Shown piece after piece: positions 10,001-18,253 of a DNA stretch of 64,000 nt. Origin of the DNA: Rhodopseudomonas pseudopalustris (GTDB lineage Bacteria > Pseudomonadota > Alphaproteobacteria > Rhizobiales > Xanthobacteraceae); the NCBI RefSeq assembly GCF_900110435.1, contig NZ_FODT01000002.1, positions 496,001 through 560,000 of the forward strand, written 5' to 3'. Every line of letters starts with the position of its first letter. Position 1 is the stretch's first letter. Position numbers and translations under genes: made by a program. The notes under the pieces are model-generated. The model was given only the letters and a program-made list of their open reading frames with translations. It was not told the DNA's origin and did not search any database.

Positions 10001-10424
10001 TCATGGCCTCGCGGAACCGCTCGCGGTCCTCCGCCTTGTCGATGGCGTCGGCGGTGGCGCCGATCATTTCGACGTCGAATGTCTCCAGCGTGCCGAGCTT
10101 GCGCAGGCTGAGTGCACAATTCAGCGCAGTCTGGCCGCCCATCGTCGGCAGCAGCGCAAAGCCGCCGGGGATGGCGTAGCGCTCCTTCTCGATGATCTTG
10201 GCGACGATCTCGGGCGTGATCGGCTCGATATAGGTCGCATCGGCCAATTCCGGATCGGTCATGATCGTGGCCGGGTTGGAATTGACCAGGACGATCCGGT
10301 AGCCCTCTTGCTTCAGCGCTTTGACCGCCTGGGTGCCGGAATAGTCGAATTCACAAGCCTGGCCGATCACAATCGGACCAGCCCCGATGATGAGAATCGT
10401 GGATATGTCGGTTCTTTTGGGCAT
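7095..10424 (-). CDS. carB: Carbamoyl-phosphate synthase large subunit
   Basis: Makes carbamoyl phosphate from bicarbonate, ATP and ammonia channelled from CarA, feeding arginine and pyrimidine synthesis. It is 1109 aa with two homologous ATP-grasp halves: the first begins [30 protein letters not shown], the second near [23 protein letters not shown]-terminal MGS-like allosteric domain carries [18 protein letters not shown]-grasp catalytic motifs such as [20 protein letters not shown] and [17 protein letters not shown] are present. No carA is adjacent. The start at 10424 is preferred to an upstream GTG that overlaps a terminator. Confidence 0.98.
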   Translation of the reverse strand: MPKRTDISTILIIGAGPIVIGQACEFDYSGTQAVKALKQEGYRIVLVNSNPATIMTDPELADATYIEPITPEIVAKIIEKERYAIPGGFALLPTMGGQTALNCALSLRKLGTLETFDVEMIGATADAIDKAEDRERFREAMTKIGLETPSSRQVKNLPDALRALDEIGFPALIRPSFTMGGTGGGIAYTKAEFIEIVESGIDASPTSEVLIEESILGWKEYEMEVVRDKKDNCIIVCSIENLDPMGVHTGDSITVAPALTLTDKEYQIMRDASLAVLREIGVETGGSNVQFAVNPDDGRLVVIEMNPRVSRSSALASKATGFPIAKVAAKLAVGYTLDEIANDITGGATPASFEPTIDYVVTKIPRFAFEKFPGASHNLTTSMKSVGEVMAIGRTFQESLQKALRGLESGLTGLDEIEIDGLGRGDDKNAIRAALGTPTPSRLLQVAQAMRLGWTDEEIFNSCKIDPWFLAQLRGIVDMENKVRSSGLPDHAFGMRTLKAMGFSDARLAVLASTTEAEVKAKRRALDVRPMFKRIDTCAAEFASPTAYMYSTYETPFAGPPSDESRPSAKNKVIILGGGPNRIGQGIEFDYCCCHACFALHDAGYESIMVNCNPETVSTDYDTADRLYFEPLTAEDVLEIIDTERSNGTLHGVIVQFGGQTPLKLARALEAADVPILGTSPDAIDLAEDRDRFKRILDKLRLKQPKNGIAYSVEQARLVAAELGLPLVVRPSYVLGGRAMQIIREDNQLSDYLLGTLPELVPGDVKARYPNDKTGQINTVLGTNPLLFDRYLSDATEIDVDCLSDGKDTFIVGIMEHIEEAGIHSGDSACSLPSHSLDAAMIAELERQTRELALGLDVVGLMNVQYAIKDGEIYVLEVNPRASRTVPFVAKVIGMPVAKLAARIMAGEKIADLGLKRRKLDHVGVKESVFPFARFPGVDTVLGPEMRSTGEVMGLDRSFEIAFAKSQLGGGTRVPRKGTVFVSVRESDKTRIVDAVKLLHEAGFKVIATSGTQRYLSDHGVPAEKVNKVLEGRPHIVDAIMNGEVQLVFNTTEGPQALADSRSLRRAALLHKVPYYTTLSGAVAAAKGIRAYLGGDLEVRTLQSYFSET

Positions 10425-10457
10425 CAAATCTCGCTGACGCGGGCGGAAATCGGGCAC

Positions 10458-10485
10458 AAAAAAAGGGCGCGCATCCGCGCGTCCC
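10458..10485 (-). terminator. Terminator between tRNA-like gene and carB
   Basis: GGGCGCGC, ATCC, GCGCGTCCC (one bulge) with a seven-base T-tract on the reverse strand. It would end a reverse-strand transcript coming from the tRNA-like gene, just before carB. Confidence 0.75.
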
Positions 10486-10590
10486 CTGTTCTACAAGCGC
10501 CAAGCTTCCCAGGCGCGCGGGCGTGTCTTAGACCAGTTTCCGCAGCCGCGAAAGGGGTTACAGCCGACCGTCAACCGCCAATTTGGTCGC

Positions 10591-10665
10591 TGGAGGCCCG
10601 GCCTGGATTTGAACCAGGATATGGGACGATGCACTGCCCCCGCGTTGACATTCCGCCACCGGGCC
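10591..10665 (-). tRNA. tRNA-like gene with an atypical anticodon arm
   Basis: The reverse strand folds as a tRNA. The acceptor stem GGCCCGG/CCGGGCC is perfect over 7 bp, the discriminator T and CCA are encoded, and the T-arm CCTGG-TTCAAAT-CCAGG is perfect. The other arms are odd. The D-stem has only 3 bp (GCG/CGC), and its loop lacks the GG that should dock with the T-loop. The anticodon stem GGGGC/GTCCC encloses an eight-base loop AGTGCATC without the normal U33 pattern, so no anticodon can be called. It is either a degenerating tRNA or a tRNA-like RNA with another role. Confidence 0.6.
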
Positions 10666-10907
10666 GAGGGCATTATCGTCTTTCGCGTGCCGGCAATCCA
10701 GTGGAAGCGTGATTTATTCTTAATCCCGGCTCTAGAAGGAACACGCATGGGCGGGGCGCCGGTCGAGTTGGTCACGAACTCGTGTGCGCCCGATCGTAAC
10801 GATCCGCGCGCAGCTACGTATCTTGGTCAGATGCGGGGGCGCGGCCCACAGGCCTCGAGCGCCCGCCGCCTGCGTCGAGCCTTCGATCTCACTCGCGAGG
10901 AAAGCCC

Positions 10908-11618
10908 ATGCGCTCCGTCAGCCGTCTTTCACGCCCAGCCGCCGCTCTGGCCGCGCTGGTTTTGTCCGCCGCCTTTGCGCCTGCGCTTGCCGCAGAGGAC
11001 GCGGTGGTGATCCCGCCGCCTGCGGTCGACGCCACCGTCGCGGACGGGGTCCAGACCGCGATCTTCGCAGGCGGCTGTTTCTGGGGCGTCCAGGGCGTGT
11101 TCCAGCACACCTCTGGCGTCGTCAACGCTGTGTCGGGCTATGCCGGCGGCAGCAAGGCGACGGCGAACTACATGGCCGTATCGACCGGTGTGACCAGTCA
11201 CGCCGAGGCGGTCGAAATCAAGTACAACCCGAAACAGGTCAGCTACGGCAAGCTGCTTCAGATCTTCTTCTCGGTCGCGCATGATCCGACCCAGCTCAAC
11301 CGGCAGGGGCCCGACACCGGCCCGCAATATCGCTCGGCGATTTTCACCGCGAACGACGAGCAGAAGAAGGTCGCAGACGCCTACATCGCGCAGCTCGATG
11401 CGGCGCGGGTCTACAAGAAACCGATCGTCACCAAGGTCGGCGCGCTGGATGGCTTCTATGCCGCGGAGGCGTATCATCAGGACTACCTGACACTGCACCC
11501 GACCCAGCCCTATATTGTCTATAATGATCTGCCGAAGATCGAAAACCTGAAGAAGCTGTTCCCGAAGGACTATCTCGAAAAGCCGACGCTGGTGAGCAGC
11601 GCGAAGGTAACGAACTAA
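10908..11618 (+). CDS. msrA: Peptide methionine sulfoxide reductase MsrA, exported
   Basis: Reduces methionine-S-sulfoxide in oxidised proteins. A clear signal peptide (about residues 1-29, ending in APALAAED) sends it to the periplasm. The catalytic motif GGCFWG follows at about residues 55-60, and the family blocks [48 protein letters not shown] and AYHQDY are present. The start has GAGGAAAG upstream. 236 aa including the leader. msrB lies 31 bp downstream, so the two are probably cotranscribed. Confidence 0.96.
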   Translation: MRSVSRLSRPAAALAALVLSAAFAPALAAEDAVVIPPPAVDATVADGVQTAIFAGGCFWGVQGVFQHTSGVVNAVSGYAGGSKATANYMAVSTGVTSHAEAVEIKYNPKQVSYGKLLQIFFSVAHDPTQLNRQGPDTGPQYRSAIFTANDEQKKVADAYIAQLDAARVYKKPIVTKVGALDGFYAAEAYHQDYLTLHPTQPYIVYNDLPKIENLKKLFPKDYLEKPTLVSSAKVTN

Positions 11619-11649
11619 CAGCGGTTCGCCGACACGTTCAGGAGTTACG

Positions 11650-12063
11650 ATGACCGATACCAAGACGACGCCTGGCAAGGTTGCCAAGAGCGAGGCCGAG
11701 TGGCGCAAGGAATTGACGCCGATGCAGTACGCGGTGCTGCGCGAGAAGGCGACCGAGCGTCCTTTCTCCGGCGAGTACGAGCACGACAAGACGCCGGGCA
11801 CCTATCTGTGCGCCGGCTGCGGCCAGACTCTGTTCGAGTCCGACGCGAAATTCGATTCCGGCTGCGGCTGGCCGAGTTTCACCGCGCCCGCCGGGGACGG
11901 CCAGATCGACGAGGAGCGTGATGTCAGCCACGGCATGATTCGCACCGAAGTCTTGTGCTCGCAGTGCAGCGGACACCTCGGCCACGTCTTTCCGGATGGC
12001 CCGGGGCCTACCGGCTTGCGCTATTGCATCAATTCGGCGGCGCTGAAGCTGAAGCCACGATAG
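11650..12063 (+). CDS. msrB: Peptide methionine sulfoxide reductase MsrB
   Basis: Reduces methionine-R-sulfoxide, the stereoisomer that MsrA does not act on. Two zinc-binding CxxC pairs (CAGC and CSQC), the SGCGWPSF block and the catalytic-Cys motif RYCINSAAL near the C-terminus are all present. At 137 aa it is of standard size. The start has AGGAG six bases upstream. It has no signal peptide although its operon partner MsrA does, so the two enzymes probably work in different compartments. Confidence 0.97.
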   Translation: MTDTKTTPGKVAKSEAEWRKELTPMQYAVLREKATERPFSGEYEHDKTPGTYLCAGCGQTLFESDAKFDSGCGWPSFTAPAGDGQIDEERDVSHGMIRTEVLCSQCSGHLGHVFPDGPGPTGLRYCINSAALKLKPR

Positions 12064-12191
12064 GCGAGAAGCAAGAGCGCGAAAGCGCCCGACGTCCAAG
12101 ACTCATCGCCAGGCGATGAGATCGGGCGTACTGTGTCCCCAGAGCCGGGGCGGGTCTGCGTTCGCCCCGCACTCCGGCCGGGGATAGCGAG

Positions 12192-12356
12192 ATGTCGATC
12201 GCAACCGTTCTCATCATTGTCTTGATCATCCTCCTGCTCGGCGGCCTCAGCCAGCGCTTCGGCGGCTATGGCTACGGGCAGGGCCACGGCATGACGGGCC
12301 TGATCGGCGTCGTGCTCACCGTGTTGCTCGTGCTGGTGGTGTTGGGCAAAATCTGA
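12192..12356 (+). CDS. DUF3309 small membrane protein
   Basis: A 54-aa protein: hydrophobic helix (TVLIIVLIILLLGGL), a Gly/Tyr-rich turn, and a second helix (LIGVVLTVLLVLVVLG) ending in KI. The start MS-I-A-T-V-L and the closing LG-K-I match the DUF3309 pattern of short two-helix membrane proteins found in many proteobacteria. The function is unknown; related genes are often stress-induced, but no EcfG-type promoter was found upstream. Confidence 0.75.
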   Translation: MSIATVLIIVLIILLLGGLSQRFGGYGYGQGHGMTGLIGVVLTVLLVLVVLGKI

Positions 12357-12543
12357 CGCTTTTGGCGGCTTCACCGGCCTCAAGCGGCGAATCGGCCGGC
12401 CGTCTTCTACCCCCGGAGGGGTCGCATTTTGCGCGATAGTGCCTATATCACAGGGTATATCCGACCAGGCGTTGGCTGACTGCTCGCTGCAGTGGGCCCT
12501 GTGCGTCCGATTTGGTCCATTTTGTCAGAAGGTTAGTTGCGCC

Positions 12544-12822
12544 ATGGCATTCAGCTTCGATACCTCCGCCGAATTGTTTCCTGCCGCTATTCGCAAGAAG
12601 AAGCGTGCCGGCTTCGCCTATCGCCGTTTTGACAACGCGGCGGACGCGGTGCGGTTTGCCATCGAGGAACTGCCGGCGGATTCGCTCAATGGAGCCTATT
12701 TGCAGGTTGATGAAGCCCGGTTCGATCAAAAGGGCATCCGCTCGCTGTATGAGAGCGAAGGCTATCCGCACAAAAGGCGCGAACCAGAGGCAGCGGAAGC
12801 TCTGAAGGAAGACGCCGCTTAA
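12544..12822 (+). CDS. Hypothetical protein
   Basis: A 92-aa soluble protein starting at ATG 12544, with GAAGG a little upstream. It has a basic N-terminal third (IRKKKRAGFAYRRFD), a middle with the pattern DAVRFAIEELPADSLNGAYLQVD, and an acidic Ala/Glu-rich tail. No family was recognised with certainty. Codon use and the coherent alpha/beta pattern suggest a real gene. Confidence 0.55.
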   Translation: MAFSFDTSAELFPAAIRKKKRAGFAYRRFDNAADAVRFAIEELPADSLNGAYLQVDEARFDQKGIRSLYESEGYPHKRREPEAAEALKEDAA

Positions 12823-12853
12823 GCGCGGCCGCAGCAATTCTTTCCGAGGCCAA

Positions 12854-13195
12854 TTAGAGCGGTGCGAAGGTCTGTAGTTCGCAGCGATCGATGATCGCTG
12901 AGAGCCGCGACGAAACCAGCTTCACGTCGCGATAGAACAGCGCGTAGGTTCGTCTCCATTGATTCGGAGACGTGCTGCGTACGCAGATGATCCATGGCGC
13001 GACCGTTACCGGGATTGCTTCGATGGGACCCGCCACCTCGAGTGGTTCGGCCAGTTTCGCATCGCCGGCGACTCTTTTGATATCAGCGGACGCTGCCTTG
13101 ATGGTGGGCGCTTGATTCGCCGGCTCCGGAATCGATTCCAGAACCGAGCATCCCGCCAGCGCAAGACAGCCAAGGATAGTAGCGAGAATCCGCAT
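12854..13195 (-). CDS. Putative lipoprotein
   Basis: A 113-aa protein whose start at 13195 gives a lipoprotein signal: basic start (MRI), hydrophobic core (LATILGCLAL) and lipobox LAGC, with the modified Cys at residue 16. The mature part is short, mixed alpha/beta and has three further cysteines. No family was recognised. It is probably anchored to the outer membrane, because the residue after the Cys is Ser rather than Asp. Confidence 0.6.
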   Translation of the reverse strand: MRILATILGCLALAGCSVLESIPEPANQAPTIKAASADIKRVAGDAKLAEPLEVAGPIEAIPVTVAPWIICVRSTSPNQWRRTYALFYRDVKLVSSRLSAIIDRCELQTFAPL

Positions 13196-13437
13196 CGGAC
13201 TACAATTTCCAGAATAAATGGTCATGACGCCCCGCTGCCTAGACCAGGCCGGGTTCGATATCAACGCCGGCTGGCGAAGATGTGACGGTTGGGAGTGACC
13301 ATCGCGATCGTTCGTTCACGCAGTTCGGACTGCAGAGCGGCGGTCATCGGTCTGGTCACGAACAAGCCCAAAGTCTCGGCCAAATCGCTGACGGCTGGCC
13401 TATTCTCATCGTCCGCACATCAGGGTAGAACGGCGCT

Positions 13438-13839
13438 ATGCAGCGAGCCATCCGTCTCATGACTTTGACCCTTGTGTCAGTCGGCCTCTGCGGCTGCGCC
13501 GTGGACGCCAATTTCAGCTACGCTCCCGACTTCATGAAGCAGGCGGGGCCGCGACAACCAGTGGCCGAGACGCCGCCCGATGTGGGCGGCTTTCTGAGGA
13601 CCAACGTCAACGCGGTGTTTGCACAGGGGGCCTCACCGACAGGCATTCGCTTTTCGCCGCCGGTCGCCAGCAAGTATGGCGGATGGGACACCTGCGTGAA
13701 GGGAGACGTCGTCGGTGTAACCGGGCAATCGCTCGGCGGGCAGACGTTTCTCGTCACGATCGATCAGGACCGGGTCGGACGGCGAGAACGGGTCGGTACC
13801 GAGCATTGGTGCGCACGCCAGACCTACACGCCGCTCTGA
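13438..13839 (+). CDS. Putative lipoprotein
   Basis: A 133-aa protein with a lipoprotein signal (LTLVSVGLCGCAVD; lipobox LCGC, Cys about residue 20). The mature part contains a conserved-looking block (YGGWDTCVKGDVVGVTGQSLGGQTFLVTIDQD, with two Cys). It is unrelated in sequence to the lipoprotein on the other strand 240 bp away. Asp at position +3 after the Cys does not decide its localisation. Function unknown. Confidence 0.6.
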   Translation: MQRAIRLMTLTLVSVGLCGCAVDANFSYAPDFMKQAGPRQPVAETPPDVGGFLRTNVNAVFAQGASPTGIRFSPPVASKYGGWDTCVKGDVVGVTGQSLGGQTFLVTIDQDRVGRRERVGTEHWCARQTYTPL

Positions 13840-14039
13840 GAGCCGCGGCGCGATGAGCCGCCGTCGGACATTTTCGATGCCGACGGACTTCGAACCAAAG
13901 CTCCAGATACTTGTTCGGTGTGTTTCTTCACACCAACCGGCATCCACTTCGCTCGAAACGCGATGGACGATGCTGCCTTGCCTCAGCGTAGCGATCTCTC
14001 TGGACGGAAGCCGAACTCCGTCAGCACGGCCGCGGCCGA

Positions 14040-15536
14040 TCAGATCGTCTGGTTATAGGCGCCGACTTCGGGATGGCGGCGCAGAACGACGTTCATCGCC
14101 TCGAACATCTCGTGCATCCGTGCCTCTGACACTGGGCTCTCGACCACGACGACAAGCTCCGGCTTGTTCGACGAGGCGCGAACCAGTCCCCAACTGCCGT
14201 CCTGGCAGGTCACCCGGACGCCGTTGACGGTGACGAGATCGCGGATCGGCTGGCCGGCGACCTCGTCACCATTGGCCTTTGCCGCCTGGAAGTGCTTCAC
14301 GACGGCATCGATCACGCCGTATTTGGTCTCGTCGTCGCAATGCGGCGACATCGTCGGCGACGACCAGGTTTTGGGCAGCGCGTTCTTCAGATCCGACATC
14401 GATTTGTCCGGCGCACGATCGAGCATTTCGCAGATCGCGATCGCCGACACCAGGCCGTCGTCATAGCCGCGGCCAAGCGGGGCATTGAAGAAGAAGTGGC
14501 CCGACTTCTCGAATCCGGCCAGCGCCTGCAGCTCGTGGGTGCGGCGCTTCATGTAGGAATGGCCGGTCTTCCAATATTCGGTGCGCGCACCCTGCGCCTG
14601 CAGCACCGGATCGGTCGCGAACAGGCCGGTCGATTTCACGTCGACCACGAATTGCGCGTTGGCGTTGATCGCCGACATGTCGCGCGCCAGCATCACGCCG
14701 ACCTTGTCGGCGAAGATTTCCTCGCCGGTGTTGTCGACCACGCCGCAGCGGTCGCCGTCGCCGTCGAAACCGAGGCCGAGATCGGCCTTGTGCAGCAGCA
14801 CCGCGTCGCGGATCGCGTGCAGCATCTCCATGTCTTCGGGATTCGGATTGTATTTGGGGAAGTTGTGGTCGAGCTCGGTGTCGAGCGGGATGACGTCGCA
14901 GCCGATCGCTTCCATCACCTGCGGCGCGAACGCGCCGGCGGTGCCGTTGCCGCAGGCGACCACGACCTTCAGCTTGCGCGTCAACCGGCTTCGTTCGGTC
15001 AGGTCGGCGATGTAGCGCGCCGGATAATTCTCGTGAAACACGTAGGAGCCGGCGCCGCTCTTGAACTGCGCATCGAGCACGATCTGTTTCAGCCGGCCCA
15101 TCTCGTCCGGCCCGAAGGTCAGCGGCCGGTTGGCGCCCATCTTGACGCCGGTCCAGCCATTGTCATTGTGCGAGGCGGTCACCATCGCGACGCAGGGCAC
15201 ATCGAGATCGAACTGCGCGAAATACGCCATCGGCGTCACCGCGAGTCCGATGTCGTGCACCTTGCAGCCGGAGGCCATCAGCCCGGAAATCAGCGCATAT
15301 TTGATCGACGCCGAATAGCTGCGGAAATCGTGGCCGGTGACGATCTCCTGCTTCTGACCGAGTTCCGCGATCAGCGTGCCGAGCCCCATGCCCAGCGCCT
15401 GAACGCCCATCAGATTGATCTCCTTGCCGAACAGCCAGCGGGCATCGTACTCGCGAAATCCGGTGGGCTTCACCATCGGCTCGGATTCGTACGCATAGGT
15501 GTTGGGGAGCAGGGATGTCTTGGGCCTGGGAAACAT
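14040..15536 (-). CDS. Phosphomannomutase/phosphoglucomutase
   Basis: An alpha-D-phosphohexomutase that interconverts mannose-6-P/mannose-1-P and probably glucose-6-P/glucose-1-P, supplying activated sugars for surface polysaccharides. The phosphoserine loop is TASHNDNGWTGVK, the metal-binding loop DGDGDRCGV, a sugar-binding block GFEKSGHFFF, and the C-terminal phosphate-binding region SNKPELVVVVES. The start at 15536 (MFPRPKTSLLPN) gives 498 aa, as expected; the frame stays open upstream only by chance. No other polysaccharide genes are adjacent. Confidence 0.95.
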   Translation of the reverse strand: MFPRPKTSLLPNTYAYESEPMVKPTGFREYDARWLFGKEINLMGVQALGMGLGTLIAELGQKQEIVTGHDFRSYSASIKYALISGLMASGCKVHDIGLAVTPMAYFAQFDLDVPCVAMVTASHNDNGWTGVKMGANRPLTFGPDEMGRLKQIVLDAQFKSGAGSYVFHENYPARYIADLTERSRLTRKLKVVVACGNGTAGAFAPQVMEAIGCDVIPLDTELDHNFPKYNPNPEDMEMLHAIRDAVLLHKADLGLGFDGDGDRCGVVDNTGEEIFADKVGVMLARDMSAINANAQFVVDVKSTGLFATDPVLQAQGARTEYWKTGHSYMKRRTHELQALAGFEKSGHFFFNAPLGRGYDDGLVSAIAICEMLDRAPDKSMSDLKNALPKTWSSPTMSPHCDDETKYGVIDAVVKHFQAAKANGDEVAGQPIRDLVTVNGVRVTCQDGSWGLVRASSNKPELVVVVESPVSEARMHEMFEAMNVVLRRHPEVGAYNQTI

Positions 15537-15667
15537 TAGGATCGGCTCGCGAATGAGTTGTGAGCACAGTGGGCCGTATCCCCCTGCGGTCTCGGACCAT
15601 GATGACTTGATCTTCGAATCGTCATCCCGCTCCAGCTGCGTTCCCCGGATTGTCGTTTGAGACGAGC

Positions 15668-16387
15668 CTAGCGGCCGGACTGCCTCGGCCCTCGGCCTTC
15701 CGCCTCTTGGGTCGCCTCGGTCTCCATGTCGCCACCTAATCCGTCCTCGCGGGCGAGGTGGGGGTACTGTGCGAACATTTCGGCCTGCAGGAATTTGACC
15801 GGCACGTCGAAGTAAGCGCCGTGGTCCCGGATGTATTCCATGAAGCGCGCATTGTTGGTGTCGAACGCCTGCATCACCGCGTCGGTGCGGCCGTCGAAAT
15901 CGAGCGGGGCGACGCCGAGCTTTTCGCACAGCGTCAGATTGAAGGTCGGCGACGCCTTGACCCAGCGTTCGCCGGTCCAGCATTCGGTGTAGCCGTGCCA
16001 GGCGAACAGATCGGTGCCCATCGTCCGCGTGAGATTCTCGGTCGCCAGATGATTGCGCACGTCGGCGAAGCGCACCCGCGCCGGAATCTCAGACGCGCGG
16101 CACAGCGCCGCGAAGGCCGCGGCCTTGCCGACGCAATAGCCGCGCTGCGCGCGCAACACGCTCGAGGCGCGAAACACCTCGGCGCTTCTGAAATCGACGT
16201 AAGGGTCGTAGCGGACGCCGTCGCGCACCGCCAGATACAGCGCGCGGAGTCTGTCGCCTTGGGTCGCGGCGCCGGCGGTCGCCCGGGCTGCGAGCGCCTT
16301 CACCTCGGGATGGTCGCTGTCGACGAACTCCGCCGGGCTGAGGCAGACCGCGCGTTCCGATTGGCTTGTCGGGTTGTCGTCCATCAT
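15668..16387 (-). CDS. Transglutaminase-like domain protein
   Basis: A 239-aa protein with a transglutaminase-core fold, related to cysteine proteases. The Cys motif is QRGYCVGKAAAFAALCRA and the His motif is FAWHGYTECW. The third position, usually Asp in a D-P-T context, falls in KASPTFN, so the triad may be altered. Such bacterial proteins may act as peptidases or cross-linkers. The ATG at 16387 is preferred to a TTG 12 bases upstream. It follows the 75-aa gene by 16 bp and is probably in the same operon. Confidence 0.8.
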   Translation of the reverse strand: MMDDNPTSQSERAVCLSPAEFVDSDHPEVKALAARATAGAATQGDRLRALYLAVRDGVRYDPYVDFRSAEVFRASSVLRAQRGYCVGKAAAFAALCRASEIPARVRFADVRNHLATENLTRTMGTDLFAWHGYTECWTGERWVKASPTFNLTLCEKLGVAPLDFDGRTDAVMQAFDTNNARFMEYIRDHGAYFDVPVKFLQAEMFAQYPHLAREDGLGGDMETEATQEAEGRGPRQSGR

Positions 16388-16403
16388 GGGCGCCGCCAAC
16401 GCG

Positions 16404-16631
16404 TCAGACGCTGTGCAGGCGCGGCTTCGACGACAGGATGCGTTGCGCGATCACCACCGGGCAGTCGGGCGCGTGCTTGATCTCGTCGCCGGTCTGCAGC
16501 CACGGCACCGAAGCGTTGCACAGCTTGCACTGGTTGTGCGCTCCGCCGTCTTCTTCGGAGACGATTTCGATCGCCGTCTTGACGAGTGCGGCGGCGATCT
16601 TGCGGATTTCTTCGGCGGCGGCGTCGGTCAT
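16404..16631 (-). CDS. Small zinc-ribbon-like hypothetical protein
   Basis: A 75-aa protein. An N-terminal helix (AEEIRKIAAALVKTAIEI) is followed by C-K-L-C, then H-A-P-D-C about 18 residues later. That is a CxxC...HxxxC pattern that could bind one zinc. It directly precedes the transglutaminase-like gene on the same strand. Function unknown. Confidence 0.6.
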   Translation of the reverse strand: MTDAAAEEIRKIAAALVKTAIEIVSEEDGGAHNQCKLCNASVPWLQTGDEIKHAPDCPVVIAQRILSSKPRLHSV

Positions 16632-16734
16632 GGCTTCATTCCGGTGCGAGCGTTGTGGTCAGTCTTGGAGCGAGTGTGCCGTCGTTGCTGTCTTGTTGCA
16701 ATTGAATGGCGGCGTCGGGCGTGCTGCGACCAGA

Positions 16735-17010
16735 TCAATAGCACGGATGCCTGCGGCCATCCTGGCCGCGATAGGCGGCGGCCCCCTGCTTGCACAGCGC
16801 GGAGACCGGGCCATCGTAATAGGCGAACAATTCGTCCGGCCGGATCGGCGGGCCGAAATTGTGGATGTACAGCGATCCCGCGCCGGCGTGATGGTGATGA
16901 TGATGGTGGTGGTGGTGGTGGTGATGGCGATGCTTGTGCCGGGCTGCCGCCGGCACGGTGGCCGCGACCGACACGACCGCGATTGCGCAGATCAGCTTGA
17001 AGAGGGTCAT
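16735..17010 (-). CDS. Secreted poly-histidine peptide
   Basis: A 91-aa protein with an N-terminal signal peptide (LFKLICAIAVVSVAATVPAAA), then H-K-H-R and an unbroken run of 13 His, and a conserved-looking C-terminal part (SLYIHNFGPPIRPDELFAYYDGP, with Cys near the end). The start is supported by AGGAG upstream. After cleavage the mature N-terminus would be a dense metal-binding tail in the periplasm, suited to nickel, zinc, copper or cobalt. The His run uses mixed CAC/CAT codons. No metal transporter is adjacent. Confidence 0.75.
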   Translation of the reverse strand: MTLFKLICAIAVVSVAATVPAAARHKHRHHHHHHHHHHHHHAGAGSLYIHNFGPPIRPDELFAYYDGPVSALCKQGAAAYRGQDGRRHPCY

Positions 17011-17083
17011 CTGAAATTCTCCTGCTTGTCGGCAAATGAACGCGAACCAACTGCATCGGGTTTCATCATTGCCCCGGCCGATG

Positions 17084-18106
17084 TCAAGTTCGATGCGTTC
17101 CGGCGCCGGCCTGCAGCGGGCGCTCCACCGCGCGCAGCGTGGTCTGGCCGCCGGCGCAGCCCGCCAGCCGCTCGATCTCGGCGGCGATCGCCTCGGCATG
17201 GGCATGGTGCGCCATGTGCCCGGCGCCGGCGAGCCGCACCAGCCGCGCCTGCGGCACGGCCTTGGCCAGCGCCTCGGCGTGGATTTGCGGCGGCACCACC
17301 GGATCGGCGCTGCCGGCGAGGATGACGGTCGGCACGCTGACGCCGCCATAGCGCGGCACGTGATCGATCAGTTGGTCGCGCAGCCCGGAATATTCCTCGA
17401 GGCTTGCCCCGAAGCGCTTTGCGGTCAGCGCCAGCGCCAGTCGGCTGGTCTCGGCATAGGCCGGCGGCGGCCTCTCGGGGCGGAAGATCCGCGCGGTGAT
17501 CCGCCCCATCATCGCCAGCGACAGCGGCGGCAGCAGCGTTTTCGTCACCAGCGGCCCGATCAGAACCCCGGCGACGCGCTGGAACAGCGGCAGTCCTGCG
17601 GGGCGGGGATGAGTGGTCGGGTTGATCAGCACCAGCCCCGCCACCGCGTCGGGATTGTCGAGCGCATAGCGCAGCGCGATCAGCCCGCCGAACGAATGTC
17701 CGACCACGATCAGCGGTCCGGCATCCAGGCTGCGCATCAATTCGCGCAGCAGCGAGACCTGATAGGCCGGCGAGGCCACCGGCCCGGTGCCGGTGGCGCT
17801 GTAGCCTTGCCCCGGCCGGTCCGGGATGATCACACGCAGTTTCTGCGACAGCCGCTCGCCGAGCGCCATCCGCATGTCTTCGCTGCAGAGATTGGCCCCG
17901 TGCAACAGCAGCACCGTCGGCGTCGGCCGGGCCAGCGGCTGCGCGGGGGCGAGATCGAGCGCATGCAGCCGCACGCCGCTCGCGTTGACGAACACGCCGC
18001 GCGGCGGCGTGCGCGCCTCGAGCGTCCGCGTCATTGCCCACGACGCCGCGCCCGCCGCCGCGAACACTGCGGCAACGGCCAGCACCAGCAAGACGATCGC
18101 TGTCAT
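17084..18106 (-). CDS. Alpha/beta-hydrolase, membrane-anchored or exported
   Basis: A 340-aa hydrolase with an N-terminal hydrophobic segment (residues 3-24). The fold markers are LLLHGANLC (oxyanion region), the nucleophile elbow GHSFGG, the acid in AGSADPVV and the His in GAGHMAHH, so a full Ser-Asp-His triad is present. The start at 18106 follows GAAGGG. The sequence is nearest to general lipase/esterase or epoxide-hydrolase-like members; the substrate cannot be named. It is divergent from the exporter operon at 18254, with about 150 bp between. Confidence 0.88.
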   Translation of the reverse strand: MTAIVLLVLAVAAVFAAAGAASWAMTRTLEARTPPRGVFVNASGVRLHALDLAPAQPLARPTPTVLLLHGANLCSEDMRMALGERLSQKLRVIIPDRPGQGYSATGTGPVASPAYQVSLLRELMRSLDAGPLIVVGHSFGGLIALRYALDNPDAVAGLVLINPTTHPRPAGLPLFQRVAGVLIGPLVTKTLLPPLSLAMMGRITARIFRPERPPPAYAETSRLALALTAKRFGASLEEYSGLRDQLIDHVPRYGGVSVPTVILAGSADPVVPPQIHAEALAKAVPQARLVRLAGAGHMAHHAHAEAIAAEIERLAGCAGGQTTLRAVERPLQAGAGTHRT

Positions 18107-18253
18107 CGGATCCCTTCGCCCATATCGAGAATGGCGGACAAGGTCCGCTGCGACAACGGAAATGGACCATGCGCCGCCGCCCATGCAATTGATCTTTCGC
18201 AATCGTGCAATTCGCTTGCCGGTGTAGGGCTGTGGCGCAACAGACGGACAAAG

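Noticed and set aside
7659-10712. Very long open frame on the forward strand opposite carB (over 1000 codons)
   Set aside because: It is the mirror of carB in high-GC DNA. The translation is rich in His/Arg/Asp/Gly with no domain, whereas carB itself is certain.
13260-13420. Short reverse frame with a coherent sequence (block SDLAETLGLF then RERTIAMVTPNRH)
   Set aside because: No start codon with a ribosome-binding site and only about 50 codons after an in-frame stop. It could be a gene relic but is not supported enough to list.
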